Source of the DNA: an uncultured Collinsella sp.
GTDB lineage: Bacteria; Actinomycetota; Coriobacteriia; Coriobacteriales; Coriobacteriaceae
Assembly (NCBI GenBank): GCA_902490325.1
Contig: CABUDJ010000005.1
Location: forward strand, 1-52,032
Reading direction: 5' to 3'
DNA: 52,032 nucleotides
The notes under the pieces: model-generated
Told to the model about the DNA's origin: nothing
Databases searched by the model: none
The model's input: the letters and a program-made list of their open reading frames with translations, nothing else
In this document: positions 16,606 to 25,872 of the stretch, piece after piece
How the letters are laid out: each line of letters opens with the position of its first letter
How positions within the stretch are numbered: position 1 is the first letter of the stretch
Made by a program: the position numbers and the translations under genes

Positions 16606-17526
16606 ATGCAAAAGGGAGATGCCATGGATGCGGCGGAGCGCTCGGAGCGCATCCCCGATATCGTCATCATCACCGGAATGTCCGGATCGGGCCGAACGCA
16701 GGCCATGCATGTGTTTGAGGACATGGGCTACTTTTGCATCGACAACTTGCCTCCGCGTCTGATCGCCCAGCTTGCCGAACTCGTCGGCATCAATACGGGC
16801 GTGGGCAGGCATCTTGCCGTCACCTGCGACCTGCGCAGCCAGGGTTTGTTCGATGAGCTGCTCGATGCCGTTGCCGCGCTCGAGGAGCGCGAGATGAGCT
16901 GTGACATCGTGTTTCTCGAGGCCTCTGACGAGGTGCTGATCCGTCGTTATAGCGAAAACCGCCGCCGCCACCCCATTGCCAAGCCGGGAGAGACTACGGC
17001 CGATGCGATTCAGCGCGAGCGCCTGCAGCTGCAGGGCGTGCGCGACCGAGCCGATATGATCATCGACACGAGCCGCCTGCGCACCTCTGCCCTGCGCAAC
17101 AAATTGCGCATGGCGTTCTCCGAGCTGTCCGACCAGCAGCTCATGGACGTTCACGTGTTCTCGTTTGGCTTTAAGCACGGCATGCCCGTCGAGGCGGACA
17201 TTATGATCGACGTCCGCTTCCTGCCCAATCCGTTCTACGATCCCGAGATGCGCACCATGACCGGTCTCGATAAGAAAGTCTCCGACTTTGTTCTGGACCA
17301 TCCCAAGACCCAGGAGTTCTGGAAGGCCTGGACGCAGCTGCTCGATACGGTCATGCCCGGCTATATCGCGGAGGGCAAGCCACAGCTTTCTATTGCCATC
17401 GGCTGCACGGGCGGTCAACACCGCAGCGTTGCCATCGCCGAGGCCACGGCACGTTATTTAGAAGGTGCCCAGTATCACGTGAGTATTTCCCATCGCGACC
17501 TGTCGCGCGCCAACACGAAAGCATAG
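16606..17526 (+). CDS. rapZ: RNase adapter / nucleotide-binding protein RapZ (YvcJ family)
   Basis: A 306-aa P-loop protein. RapZ homologues bind nucleotides and, in enterobacteria, direct sRNA decay controlling GlmS; the actinobacterial role is less defined. Seen: N-terminal GMSGSGRTQAM (Arg in place of the usual Walker Lys), FEDMGYFCIDNLPP, and the C-terminal SFGFKHGMPVEADIMIDVRFLPNPFY and GCTGGQHRSVAIAE. The start ATG 16606 has AGGAGG at 5 bp; ATG 16624 is an alternative. whiA follows after 6 bp. The yvcK gene often found between them is missing here. Confidence 0.93.
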   Translation: MQKGDAMDAAERSERIPDIVIITGMSGSGRTQAMHVFEDMGYFCIDNLPPRLIAQLAELVGINTGVGRHLAVTCDLRSQGLFDELLDAVAALEEREMSCDIVFLEASDEVLIRRYSENRRRHPIAKPGETTADAIQRERLQLQGVRDRADMIIDTSRLRTSALRNKLRMAFSELSDQQLMDVHVFSFGFKHGMPVEADIMIDVRFLPNPFYDPEMRTMTGLDKKVSDFVLDHPKTQEFWKAWTQLLDTVMPGYIAEGKPQLSIAIGCTGGQHRSVAIAEATARYLEGAQYHVSISHRDLSRANTKA

Positions 17527-17532
17527 GTCTGC

Positions 17533-18462
17533 ATGTCGTTTACCGCCGAGGTGCGTGACGAGCTCGCGCGCTGCGAACCCGAATGTGAATACTGCGATTT
17601 GTCGACGCTTGCCGCCCTGACGCGTGTGAGCGGTACACTTTCGCTGGCCGGCTCCGGGCGGTATCGTTTGACGGTCGCGACCGAGACGGGTGCCGTCGCG
17701 CGCACGATGATCACACTGACGCATCGCATCCTTAAGCTCAAAACGGAATTCACCGTTCGTAAATCGGTCTTGCATAAGGTCCGTAACTATCTCATTACCC
17801 TGCCCGATCAGCCCGACCTGGACAAGGCTCTGGTGCTGCTGGGCATTCTCGACCGCAGGGGAGGGCTCGTCGCTGGTGTTCCCCGGCACATCGTTGCCCG
17901 TCCCTGCTGCAGGCTTGCCTACATCCGCGGCGCGCTCATCGCCGGCGGTTTCGTGGCCGATCCACGCGGCGATTTTCATTTGGAGATTGCGGTGCAGGGC
18001 GAGCAGTATGCCCGGGGGCTTTGCGATCTATTGGAGCAGATTGGGGTCCATGCGCGCGTTAACGCGCGGCGCGGATCCTTTGCCGTCTACATTAAGAGCG
18101 CCGAGGAGATCGAGCAGCTTCTAAAGCTGGTCGGCGCCAAGCGCAGCGTTGCCGAGATCGAGGAAGCGCGCGCGGTCAAATTGGTTAAGAACGACGTAAA
18201 CCGTCGCGTGAATGCCGAGCTGGCCAATCAGACCAGAAGTGCGGGTGCCGCCCAGCATCAGCTTGCGTTGATCGATGAGCTCGAACAGCGGGGTTTGCGC
18301 GACACGCTTCCGGACGCCTTGGCGGTCTTTTGCGACCTGCGCGAGCGCTATCCTGATCTGTCACTGCGCGATCTGGGGGAGATGGCTGACCCTCCCTTGT
18401 CGAAGTCGGCCCTCTACCATCGAGTTTTGAGGCTTGAAAAGCTCATTGAAGCAAACAGGTAG
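17533..18462 (+). CDS. whiA: DNA-binding protein WhiA
   Basis: A 309-aa WhiA with an N-terminal degenerate LAGLIDADG-homing-endonuclease-like domain and a C-terminal helix-turn-helix (about 225-305). WhiA is a sporulation or cell-division regulator in Streptomyces and affects division in other Gram-positives. Seen: MSFTAEVRDELAR, CCRLAYIRGALIAGGFVADP, and the C-terminal LRDLGEMADPPLSKSALYHRVLRLE HTH. The ATG at 17533 is 6 bp after rapZ without a strong ribosome site, implying coupling. Confidence 0.93.
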   Translation: MSFTAEVRDELARCEPECEYCDLSTLAALTRVSGTLSLAGSGRYRLTVATETGAVARTMITLTHRILKLKTEFTVRKSVLHKVRNYLITLPDQPDLDKALVLLGILDRRGGLVAGVPRHIVARPCCRLAYIRGALIAGGFVADPRGDFHLEIAVQGEQYARGLCDLLEQIGVHARVNARRGSFAVYIKSAEEIEQLLKLVGAKRSVAEIEEARAVKLVKNDVNRRVNAELANQTRSAGAAQHQLALIDELEQRGLRDTLPDALAVFCDLRERYPDLSLRDLGEMADPPLSKSALYHRVLRLEKLIEANR

Positions 18463-18553
18463 TTGAGCGAAACTACTTATATACGGATTTAGCTGCTATT
18501 TTATTCTTTAAAGCGTTTTAACGCAAATTTGATTTTCAATTTCGAGCATTCTC

Positions 18554-18583
18554 GTGAAATTCAAGTCAAAAAAAAGGTATATT
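18554..18583 (+). promoter_or_regulatory. Candidate gap promoter
   Basis: TATATT (18578-18583) lies 18 bp after GTGAAA (18554-18559), with A-rich DNA between. It is the best match in the 193-bp AT-rich gap between whiA and gap and leaves a leader of about 65 nt. Confidence 0.45.
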
Positions 18584-18655
18584 AGGCGAGTGGTTAGTTT
18601 GTGGGCCTCAACGGCAGGCGCTGTAGCTTGCGGGGGCCTTACGAAAGGAGACACA

Positions 18656-19681
18656 ATGGCAGTAAAGGTTGCTATTAACGGCTTCGGTCGCATCGGTCGT
18701 CTGGCCTTCCGTCAGATGTTCGGTCATGAGGGCTCCGAGATCGTCGCTATCAACGACCTCACCTCTCCCGATATGCTCGCTTACCTGCTGAAGTACGACT
18801 CCACGCAGGGCAACTACGCTCGCGATCACGAGGTCGTTGCTGGCGAGGATTCCATCACCGTTGACGGCAAGGAGATCAAGATCTACAAGGAGGCCGACGC
18901 CAACAACCTGCCTTGGGGCGACCTCGACGTCGACGTCGTTCTCGAGTGCACCGGCTTCTACACCAGCAAGGCTAAGGCTCAGGCCCACATCAACGCTGGC
19001 GCCAAGAAGGTCGTCATCTCCGCTCCGGCTGGCAGCGATCTGCCCACCATCGTGTACAACGTCAACCACGAGACGCTGACCGCTGAGGACAACATCATCT
19101 CCGCTGCTTCCTGCACCACCAACTGCCTCGCCCCGATGGCCAAGGGTCTGAACGACTTCGCTCCCATCGTGTCCGGCATCATGACCACCATTCACGCCTG
19201 GACTGGCGACCAGATGCCGCTCGACGGCCCGCAGCGCAAGGGCAACAAGCGTCGTAGCCGCGCCTGCGCCGTCAACATCGTCCCCAACACCACCGGTGCT
19301 GCCAAGGCTATCGGCCTGGTTCTCCCCGAGCTCAACGGTAAGCTCATCGGTGCCGCCCAGCGCGTCCCGACGCCGACCGGCTCCATCACCAACCTCTACG
19401 CTGTCGTTGACAAGAAGGTCACCGTCGACGAGGTCAACGCTGCTATGAAGGCCTACGCTGCCACCATCTCCGAGACCTTCGGTTACAACGAGGACGACAT
19501 CGTCTCCACCGACATCATCGGCGAGACCCACGGCTCCATCTTCGACGCCACTCAGACCATGTGCTCTGACCTCGGCAACGGCCAGACCCTCGTTCAGGTC
19601 ACCTCTTGGTACGACAACGAGAACTCCTACACTTCTCAGATGGTCCGCACCATCAAGTACTTCGAGAAGTTCGTTGCTTAA
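18656..19681 (+). CDS. gap: Glyceraldehyde-3-phosphate dehydrogenase, type I
   Basis: A 341-aa glycolytic GAPDH, converting glyceraldehyde-3-P, NAD and phosphate to 1,3-bisphosphoglycerate. Seen: Rossmann NGFGRIGRLAFR, catalytic Cys in SAASCTTNCLAP, His in the TTIHAWTGDQ segment, and the C-terminal WYDNENSYTSQMV. The ATG at 18656 has GAAAGGAG 6 bp upstream; an upstream in-frame extension to 18554 covers the promoter. Strongly biased codon use suggests high expression. A strong terminator separates it from pgk. Confidence 0.97.
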   Translation: MAVKVAINGFGRIGRLAFRQMFGHEGSEIVAINDLTSPDMLAYLLKYDSTQGNYARDHEVVAGEDSITVDGKEIKIYKEADANNLPWGDLDVDVVLECTGFYTSKAKAQAHINAGAKKVVISAPAGSDLPTIVYNVNHETLTAEDNIISAASCTTNCLAPMAKGLNDFAPIVSGIMTTIHAWTGDQMPLDGPQRKGNKRRSRACAVNIVPNTTGAAKAIGLVLPELNGKLIGAAQRVPTPTGSITNLYAVVDKKVTVDEVNAAMKAYAATISETFGYNEDDIVSTDIIGETHGSIFDATQTMCSDLGNGQTLVQVTSWYDNENSYTSQMVRTIKYFEKFVA

Positions 19682-19717
19682 TTTAGCTTTTAGCGAATAG
19701 CTCGTTGAGCGTCTAAA

Positions 19718-19765
19718 GAAGGGCGCGGCCTTATAGGGCTTACACCCTAGGGTCGCGCCCTTTTT
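19718..19765 (+). terminator. Rho-independent terminator after gap
   Basis: AAGGGCGCGGCC pairs with GGTCGCGCCCTT, with a second TAGGGC/GCCCTA-like pairing inside, and TTTTT follows. A strong intrinsic terminator between gap and pgk. Confidence 0.88.
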
Positions 19766-19821
19766 ATAAGAAATCGTCTGCCGTAATGGGAGGCAGACAC
19801 GTACGAAAGGTAGAAGCAAAC

Positions 19822-21012
19822 ATGGCCTTTACCAAGAAGACCGTCCGCGACATCGATGTCGACGGCAAGCGCGTTCTCGTCCGCGTTGACTTTAACGTGC
19901 CTATCAAGGATGGCGTCGTTGGCGACACCACCCGTATCAAGGCTGCCCTGCCCACCATCAACTATCTCGTTGAGCACAATGCTCGCGTCATCCTCATGAG
20001 CCACCTCGGCCGTCCCGATGGCACCGGCTTCCAGCCCGAGCTGTCCCTCGAGCCCGTCGCCAAGAAGCTCGCCGAGCTCTCTGGTCTTGACGTTACCTTT
20101 GTTGCCGACACCTACGGCGAGAAGGCTGCCGAGGCTGTCGCCGCCGTCGAGCCGGGCAAGGTTCTCGTTCTCGAGAACGTCCGCTTCGATAAGCGTGAGA
20201 AGAAGAACGATCCCGAGATCGCCAAGAAGCTCGCTTCCTATGGTGACGTCTTCGTTCTCGATGCCTTCGGCACCGCTCACCGCGCCCAGGGTTCCGTCGT
20301 GGGCCCCGCCGCTTACCTGCCTGCCGTCGCCGGCTTCCTGCTCGAGAAGGAGGTCGACACGCTGACCGGCATCTTCGCCGAGCCCGAGCGCCCCTTCGTC
20401 GCCATCGTCGGCGGTTCCAAGGTTTCCTCCAAGATCGGCGTTCTCGATCACCTCATCGACTCTGCTGACACCCTGATCATCGGTGGCGGTATGGCCTACA
20501 CCTTCTTCCTGGCTCAGGGCCTGTCCGTCGGTCAGTCCCTCAAGGAAGAGGACTGGGTCGAGCGCGCTGGCGAGATGCTCAAGAAGGCTGAGGAGAAGGG
20601 CGTTAAGATCCTGCTCCCCATCGACAACCGCGTTGCCGATCACTTTGGCGAGGACGCTGTCCCCGAGGTTGTCGCTTCCGACGCTATCCCCGATGATCGC
20701 GAGGGTATGGACATCGGCCCCAAGACCGAGGAGCTCTACGCCGAGGCCGTCAAGGGCGCCAAGACCGTGTTCTGGAATGGCCCCATGGGCGTCTTCGAGT
20801 TCGACAACTTCGCTCACGGCACCCAGGCTATCGCCGAGGCTGTCGCCGAGGCCGACTGCACCTCGATCATCGGCGGTGGCGACTCCGTCGCAGCCGTCAA
20901 CAAGTTTAACCTTGCCGACAAGATGAGCTGGATCTCCACCGGTGGTGGCGCTTCCATGGAGCTCGTCGAGGGCAAGGCTCTTCCCGGAGTGGAGGCGCTT
21001 CTCGATGCCTAA
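19822..21012 (+). CDS. pgk: Phosphoglycerate kinase
   Basis: A 396-aa monomeric kinase transferring phosphate from 1,3-bisphosphoglycerate to ADP. Seen: GKRVLVRVDFNVP, the substrate Arg/His segment SHLGRPDG, nucleotide-domain AIVGGSKVSSKIGVLDHL, and C-terminal IGGGDSVAAVNK and STGGGASMELVEG. The ATG at 19822 has GAAAGG at 11 bp. Its last codons overlap tpiA by 8 bp, giving a coupled pgk-tpiA pair. Confidence 0.97.
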   Translation: MAFTKKTVRDIDVDGKRVLVRVDFNVPIKDGVVGDTTRIKAALPTINYLVEHNARVILMSHLGRPDGTGFQPELSLEPVAKKLAELSGLDVTFVADTYGEKAAEAVAAVEPGKVLVLENVRFDKREKKNDPEIAKKLASYGDVFVLDAFGTAHRAQGSVVGPAAYLPAVAGFLLEKEVDTLTGIFAEPERPFVAIVGGSKVSSKIGVLDHLIDSADTLIIGGGMAYTFFLAQGLSVGQSLKEEDWVERAGEMLKKAEEKGVKILLPIDNRVADHFGEDAVPEVVASDAIPDDREGMDIGPKTEELYAEAVKGAKTVFWNGPMGVFEFDNFAHGTQAIAEAVAEADCTSIIGGGDSVAAVNKFNLADKMSWISTGGGASMELVEGKALPGVEALLDA

Positions 21013-21772
21013 TCGCACCCTTCTTATCGCTGGTAACTGGAAGATGAACAATGATGTCGCCGAGGCTGCCAAGCTCGCCGACGAGCTGGCTCAGGCTCTG
21101 CCCGAGGTGCCCGCTGGCGTCGAGGTGCTCGTCTGCCCGCCGACCATCGACATCACCACCGTTCACTCCCGCATTCAGGCTGCCCCCATCGCCCTCGGCG
21201 CACAGAACGTGTACTGGGAGGCCAAGGGTGCCTACACCGGTGAGTCCTCTTGCGACATGCTCAAGTCCGCTGGCTGCACCTACTGCATCATCGGTCACTC
21301 CGAGCGCCGTGACTACTTCCACGAAACCGATGAGGACCAGAACAACAAGGCCAAGGCTCTTGTTGCCGCTGGTATCGTCCCCGTCTTCTGCTGCGGTGAG
21401 TCCCTCGAGGTCCGCGAGGCTGGCACCTACGTCGAGCACGTCGTGAACCAGGTCAAGGCTGGCCTTGCCGGTCTGGACATCCACTGCCCCAAGCAGGTCG
21501 TCGTCGCCTACGAGCCCATCTGGGCCATCGGCACCGGCAAGACCGCTACGGCCGAGGACGCCCAGGAGGTCTGCGGCGCTATCCGTGAGACCCTCAAGGA
21601 GATGTTCGGTGAGGAGCTCGCCAACGGCATCCGCGTTCTCTACGGTGGTTCCGCTAAGCCCGGTAACATTGCCGAGCTCGTCGCCAAGCCCGACGTTGAC
21701 GGCGCCCTCGTGGGCGGCGCTTCGCTCAAGGCTGCCGACTTCGCCGCTATGGTTGTCAAGGCAGGCGAGTAG
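21005..21772 (+). CDS. tpiA: Triosephosphate isomerase
   Basis: A 255-aa TIM barrel interconverting DHAP and glyceraldehyde-3-P. Catalytic residues visible: Lys in AGNWKMN, His in IIGHSERR, Glu in AYEPIWAIGTG; phosphate loop LYGGSAKPGN. ATG 21005 lies inside the pgk 3' end (8-bp overlap) with GGAGTGGAGG upstream. gpmI follows 5 bp after its stop. Confidence 0.97.
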   Translation: MPNRTLLIAGNWKMNNDVAEAAKLADELAQALPEVPAGVEVLVCPPTIDITTVHSRIQAAPIALGAQNVYWEAKGAYTGESSCDMLKSAGCTYCIIGHSERRDYFHETDEDQNNKAKALVAAGIVPVFCCGESLEVREAGTYVEHVVNQVKAGLAGLDIHCPKQVVVAYEPIWAIGTGKTATAEDAQEVCGAIRETLKEMFGEELANGIRVLYGGSAKPGNIAELVAKPDVDGALVGGASLKAADFAAMVVKAGE

Positions 21773-21777
21773 GACAT

Positions 21778-23331
21778 ATGGCACAGCGTCATCTTCCTGC
21801 ACTCCTGATCATCATGGACGGCTGCGGCCTGGCTCCTGCTGACGGCGAGAATGCCGTTGCAGCCGCCAAGACGCCCTTCCTCGATAGCCTGTACGAGAAG
21901 TACCCGCACACCACGCTCGGCGCTTCGGGCGAGGACGTGGGTCTTCCCGACGGTCAGATGGGTAACTCCGAGGTGGGTCACCTCAACATCGGTGCCGGCC
22001 GCATCGTGTTCCAGGAGCTTTCGCGCATCAATAACGCCATCAAGGATGGCTCCATCGCCAAGAACGAGGTTTTCGTCAAGGCCATGGACGATGTCAAGGC
22101 CGAGGGCAAGACTCTGCACCTTATGGGCCTTATGAGCCCTGGCGGCGTTCACTCTCACATGAACCACGTTGAGGCTCTGGTCAAGATGGCCGCCGAGCAC
22201 AGTGTCAAAACCGTTCGCGTTCACGCCTTCATGGACGGCCGCGACGTCGACCCGCAGTCCGGCGCCGGCTACATGAGCGAGTTCTGCGCCTTCCTGGCCA
22301 AGGTCTCCGAGGAGACCGGTTGCGACGCTCGCGTTGCCACCGTCTCGGGCCGCTATTGGGCCATGGACCGCGACAATCGCTGGGAGCGCATCCAGCGCGC
22401 CTACGACGTCATGGTCAATGCGTCCGATGCCGATACCGACCCCGTTGCCGGTATCAAGGCCTACTACGAGAAGGATCCGCGCGGCGACGAGTTCGTCGAG
22501 CCCTTCGCTGCCCACAACGAGGGCATTCACGAAGGCGATGCGGCCATCTTCTTCAACTTCCGTCCCGACCGCGCCCGTCAGATGACCCGCGTGTTCACGG
22601 ATAAGGAGTTCGACGGCTTTGAGCGCGAGCAGATCAAGCTTTCGCACTTTGTCACGATGACCGAGTACGACCCGACGTTTGACGTCGAGGTCGCCTTCCC
22701 CAAGACGTTCCCCGAGAACGTCTTGGCCGACGTCATCGCTGCCAATGGCCTGAAGCAGCTGCATACCGCCGAGACCGAGAAGTACGCCCATGTGACGTTC
22801 TTCCTCAACGGCGGCATCGAGGAGCCCAAGGAGGGCGAGGAGCGCGTGCTCGTCGCTTCCCCCAAGGTCGCTACCTACGATCTGCAGCCTGAGATGAGCG
22901 CTCCCGAGGTTACCGAGAAGCTCGTCGCCGCTATTAACGAGGATCGCGCTGATTTCTACATCGTGAACTTCGCGAACTGCGACATGGTTGGTCACACCGG
23001 TGTCTTCGACGCCGCCGTTAAGGCCGTCGAGGCTGTTGACGATGCCCTGTCCAAGGTTGTTCCGGCGATTCTCGCCAAGGGCGGCTTTGCGCTGATCACC
23101 GCTGACCACGGTAACGCCGACCACATGTTTGACGTTGCTGCGGACGGTTCTAAGCATCCGTTCACGGCTCACACCACCAACCGCGTGCCGTTCATCATCG
23201 TCGATGAGAAGGCACAGCTCACCGGTATCGAGGACGGTCGTCTCTCCGATATCGCCCCGACCATGCTCACCATGGCTGGTCTTGAGCCTTCCGCCGAGAT
23301 GACGGGCCGCGTGCTCGCCACCGAGGCCTAA
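21778..23331 (+). CDS. gpmI: 2,3-bisphosphoglycerate-independent phosphoglycerate mutase
   Basis: A 517-aa alkaline-phosphatase-superfamily mutase, Mn-dependent, converting 3-PG to 2-PG. Seen: LLIIMDGCGLAP (metal Asp), phosphoserine in MGNSEVGHLNIGAGR, substrate residues in FMDGRDVDP and FNFRPDRARQMT, and metal ligands in ANCDMVGHTG and TADHGNADHM. It completes a tpiA-gpmI unit with 5-bp spacing; enolase is not in the window. Confidence 0.96.
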   Translation: MAQRHLPALLIIMDGCGLAPADGENAVAAAKTPFLDSLYEKYPHTTLGASGEDVGLPDGQMGNSEVGHLNIGAGRIVFQELSRINNAIKDGSIAKNEVFVKAMDDVKAEGKTLHLMGLMSPGGVHSHMNHVEALVKMAAEHSVKTVRVHAFMDGRDVDPQSGAGYMSEFCAFLAKVSEETGCDARVATVSGRYWAMDRDNRWERIQRAYDVMVNASDADTDPVAGIKAYYEKDPRGDEFVEPFAAHNEGIHEGDAAIFFNFRPDRARQMTRVFTDKEFDGFEREQIKLSHFVTMTEYDPTFDVEVAFPKTFPENVLADVIAANGLKQLHTAETEKYAHVTFFLNGGIEEPKEGEERVLVASPKVATYDLQPEMSAPEVTEKLVAAINEDRADFYIVNFANCDMVGHTGVFDAAVKAVEAVDDALSKVVPAILAKGGFALITADHGNADHMFDVAADGSKHPFTAHTTNRVPFIIVDEKAQLTGIEDGRLSDIAPTMLTMAGLEPSAEMTGRVLATEA

Positions 23332-23358
23332 TCGAAAACAGACTTTGTTTTCAATCAA

Positions 23359-23393
23359 GGGGGTTGTCCGCATCCGGGCAACCCCCCCCTTTC
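23359..23393 (+). terminator. Terminator of the pgk-tpiA-gpmI operon
   Basis: GGGGGTTGTCCG pairs with CGGGCAACCCCC (one G-U) across a 4-nt loop, followed by CCC then TTT. The T tract is short but the stem is strong. Confidence 0.75.
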
Positions 23394-23489
23394 TGCTATT
23401 TCAGATATGTCACTGATTGGCGAAGGGGGGAGAGCTGAGAATTGTGGTACAGTACTGGGGTTTGAATCGTTCTATTAAGGAGCTTATCT

Positions 23490-23744
23490 ATGGGTCCGTT
23501 CCAGATTCTTCTGTTTGTCGTTTGGGCTGTCTCTGCCGTGGCGCTGACGATTCTCGTCCTGATGCATTCCGGTAAGGGCACCGGCGTTTCGGATATGATC
23601 GCTAGCTCGCTGTATAACTCCAGCTCTGCCACGGGCGTCATGGAGCAGAACCTCGACCGCCTGACCGTCATCATGGCTGTCGTGTTTGCCGTGTGCGTCG
23701 TGCTGTGCATGTTCTTCTTCCCGCAGGGCATCGTCGGCTACTAA
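23490..23744 (+). CDS. secG: Preprotein translocase subunit SecG
   Basis: An 84-aa two-helix membrane protein that assists SecYE in secretion. Seen: hydrophobic segments at about 4-24 and 56-76, with the conserved loop LMHSGKGTGVSDMI between them. The ATG at 23490 has AAGGAG upstream. Its place after the glycolytic genes matches the common actinobacterial gap-pgk-tpiA-secG order, with gpmI inserted here. Confidence 0.93.
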   Translation: MGPFQILLFVVWAVSAVALTILVLMHSGKGTGVSDMIASSLYNSSSATGVMEQNLDRLTVIMAVVFAVCVVLCMFFFPQGIVGY

Positions 23745-23765
23745 GCACGAGCCGCATAAATATTC

Positions 23766-23797
23766 AAAAAGGGTCCCGTAAGTGCGGGACCCTTTTT
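23766..23797 (+). terminator. Terminator of secG
   Basis: AAAAAGGGTCCCG pairs perfectly with CGGGACCCTTTTT across a 6-nt loop, followed by GTTT. The A tract also makes it usable in the reverse direction. Confidence 0.9.
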
Positions 23798-23865
23798 GTT
23801 TACATATTTGTAACAGAGTCAAAATATCCTCACATACTTCGCCCAACTAAAGAAATTCTCGACCG

Positions 23866-23899
23866 TTAACCGGAATTAGCCCCAAATTGTGTATAAAAT
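23866..23899 (+). promoter_or_regulatory. Candidate promoter of the oligopeptide operon
   Basis: TATAAAAT (23892-23899) is a strong -10 within an AT-rich patch. The nearest -35-like hexamer, TTAACC (23866-23871), is 20 bp away, so an activator may be needed. The remainder of the gap (23798-24038) shows no gene. Confidence 0.4.
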
Positions 23900-24038
23900 G
23901 CGCTACTGTATTGCAAAACGTTGGTCCGTTGTGCATAACCAGCCATAGCAGCGGGCGGCGTTTTGATGGTTCGGATCGGATTGTTTCGACATGTGTCCGA
24001 CTGAACATTTCTTTGTCCTATCTCATAAGGAGGATGGC

Positions 24039-25715
24039 ATGGCTGATTCTATGTTCCACCAGCCCGTTATGGGTCGTCGCGCCTTTGTTGGCGGCACCCT
24101 CGCTGCGAGCTCCATGGCTTTTCTTGCCGCATGCGGCAAGAAGGGCGGCGACGCTTCCGGTTCTGAGTCCGGTTCGACGCTGAACTTCTACATCAACAAC
24201 CCGGTCTGCATCGACCCCTACAATGTCCAGGAGGACCAGGGCACTCAGGTCGAGTACCAGCTCTTTGACGCTCTGACCTCTTATGACGCCGAGAAGGGCG
24301 AGATCGTTCCGCTGGCTTGCGAGTCCTTCGAGGCCAACGACGACGCCACCGAGTTTACCTTCAAGATCAAGAAGGCCAAGTTCCACAACGGTGACGACGT
24401 TACCTCCAAGTCCTTCAAGCTCGGTTGGGAGCGTCTGGTTAACACCAAGTCGGCTGTCGCTACCGAGTACGGCCCTTCCGAGGTCTCCTATCACCTCTCC
24501 ATGGTCGAGGGCTATGACGATCTGCTTGCCGGTAACGCTACCGAGCTCAGCGGTGTTACCTGCCCCGACGATGAGACCCTCGTCGTCAAGCTGGCTTCCG
24601 CTTACGCCGACTTCCCCTTCGTCGCCTCTCACCCGGCTCTGGCCCCGGTTCCCGAGTGCGCCGAGTCCGATGTCAAGAGCTTCTACCTTGCCCCGGTCGG
24701 TAACGGCCCGTTCATGATGGACGGCAAGTGGGAGGATGGCCAGGAGATCAACGTCAAGAAGTTCGACGATTACTATGGCGACAAGGCCAAGATCGATGGC
24801 ATCCACTTCCAGGTCATCAAGGATATGGAGACCGCCTACAAGGAGTTCCAGGCCGGTAACCTCGATGTCTGCGACGTTCCCGTTGCTCAGATCGATGCCG
24901 CCAAGAAGGATCGCGGCGTGTCCAAGGACGGCTACACCATGGGTGACGGCGAGCGCATGCTGCTCGGCGCCGAGCCTTCCACCTACTACCTGACTTGCAA
25001 CAACACGGCCGAGCCGTTCAACAACGCCGACCTGCGCAGGGGTATCTCCCTGGCCATCAACCGTGAGGCCATCTGCAAGACCATCTTCAAGGGCACCCGT
25101 ACCCCCGCCGACGGCATTGTTCCTCCGGGCATCGATGGCTACAAGGAGGGCGCATGGGAGTTCTGCGCCTACGACGTCGACAAGGCTAACGAGTACCTCG
25201 ACAAGGTTGCTCCTGCCGACGCCAACGGTAGCCGTGGCATTAACGTGAAGCTGTCCTACAACCAGGACGGTGGCCACAAGGAGATCATGGAGTCCATCAT
25301 CGGCGACCTCGCCAAGGTGGGCATCGACGCCGTCTCCGATACCCCCGAGTGGTCTGCGCTGCTTGAGCAGTACCAGAACTTCGACTATGAGTTCGGTCGT
25401 CTGGGCTGGATTGCCGACTACCCGATCATGGACAACTTCCTGTATCCGCTGTTCCACTCCGACTCCCTCGGTGGCGACAACCGCTCTGGTTACAACAACC
25501 CCGAGTTCGACGCCAAGGTCGACGAGGCCCGTACCACGGTTGACGACGAAGAGCGCGTCGCTAAGATGCAGGAGGCCGACGCAATGGTCGCTGCCGACTG
25601 CCCGGTCATCCCGATTATGTTCTACACGCACACCGTCGCCGGCTCCGATCGCATCAAGCACCTCTATGTCGATCCGCAGAAGCACGCCGATCTGGGTACC
25701 GCTGAGCTCGCCTAA
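24039..25715 (+). CDS. oppA: Oligopeptide ABC transporter binding lipoprotein OppA
   Basis: A 558-aa family 5 extracellular binding protein. The N-terminus has GRRAFVGG (twin-arginine-like) and lipobox LAAC, followed by a Gly/Ser-rich tether (GKKGGDASGSESGS). It has OppA-like domains (NFYINNPVCIDPYNVQEDQG; EFTFKIKKAKFHNGDDVTSKSFKLGWERL). ATG 24039 has AAGGAGG directly upstream. It is followed by permeases and two ATPases of the Opp type. As with the 6.1-kb paralogue, a hairpin separates it from the permeases. Confidence 0.9.
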   Translation: MADSMFHQPVMGRRAFVGGTLAASSMAFLAACGKKGGDASGSESGSTLNFYINNPVCIDPYNVQEDQGTQVEYQLFDALTSYDAEKGEIVPLACESFEANDDATEFTFKIKKAKFHNGDDVTSKSFKLGWERLVNTKSAVATEYGPSEVSYHLSMVEGYDDLLAGNATELSGVTCPDDETLVVKLASAYADFPFVASHPALAPVPECAESDVKSFYLAPVGNGPFMMDGKWEDGQEINVKKFDDYYGDKAKIDGIHFQVIKDMETAYKEFQAGNLDVCDVPVAQIDAAKKDRGVSKDGYTMGDGERMLLGAEPSTYYLTCNNTAEPFNNADLRRGISLAINREAICKTIFKGTRTPADGIVPPGIDGYKEGAWEFCAYDVDKANEYLDKVAPADANGSRGINVKLSYNQDGGHKEIMESIIGDLAKVGIDAVSDTPEWSALLEQYQNFDYEFGRLGWIADYPIMDNFLYPLFHSDSLGGDNRSGYNNPEFDAKVDEARTTVDDEERVAKMQEADAMVAADCPVIPIMFYTHTVAGSDRIKHLYVDPQKHADLGTAELA

Positions 25716-25813
25716 GAGTTTTGCAGCTTCCGTGAGGGTCAAGTATTTACGTAGACCTCATGGGAAACATACAGTTCTCCCTAACCTGGGGTAAACTGGC
25801 TGATGGTAATTTT

Positions 25814-25841
25814 GGGATGCCGGTCTGGCGATCGGCATCCC
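25814..25841 (+). terminator. Intercistronic hairpin after oppA
   Basis: GGGATGCCGGTC pairs with GATCGGCATCCC (one G-U) around a 4-nt loop, followed by ATTT. It probably lets most transcripts end after oppA, giving excess binding protein. A hairpin lies at the same place in the 6-12 kb importer. Confidence 0.6.
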
Positions 25842-25872
25842 ATTTAGGTTAATCCCTAGATAGGGGAGTGGT

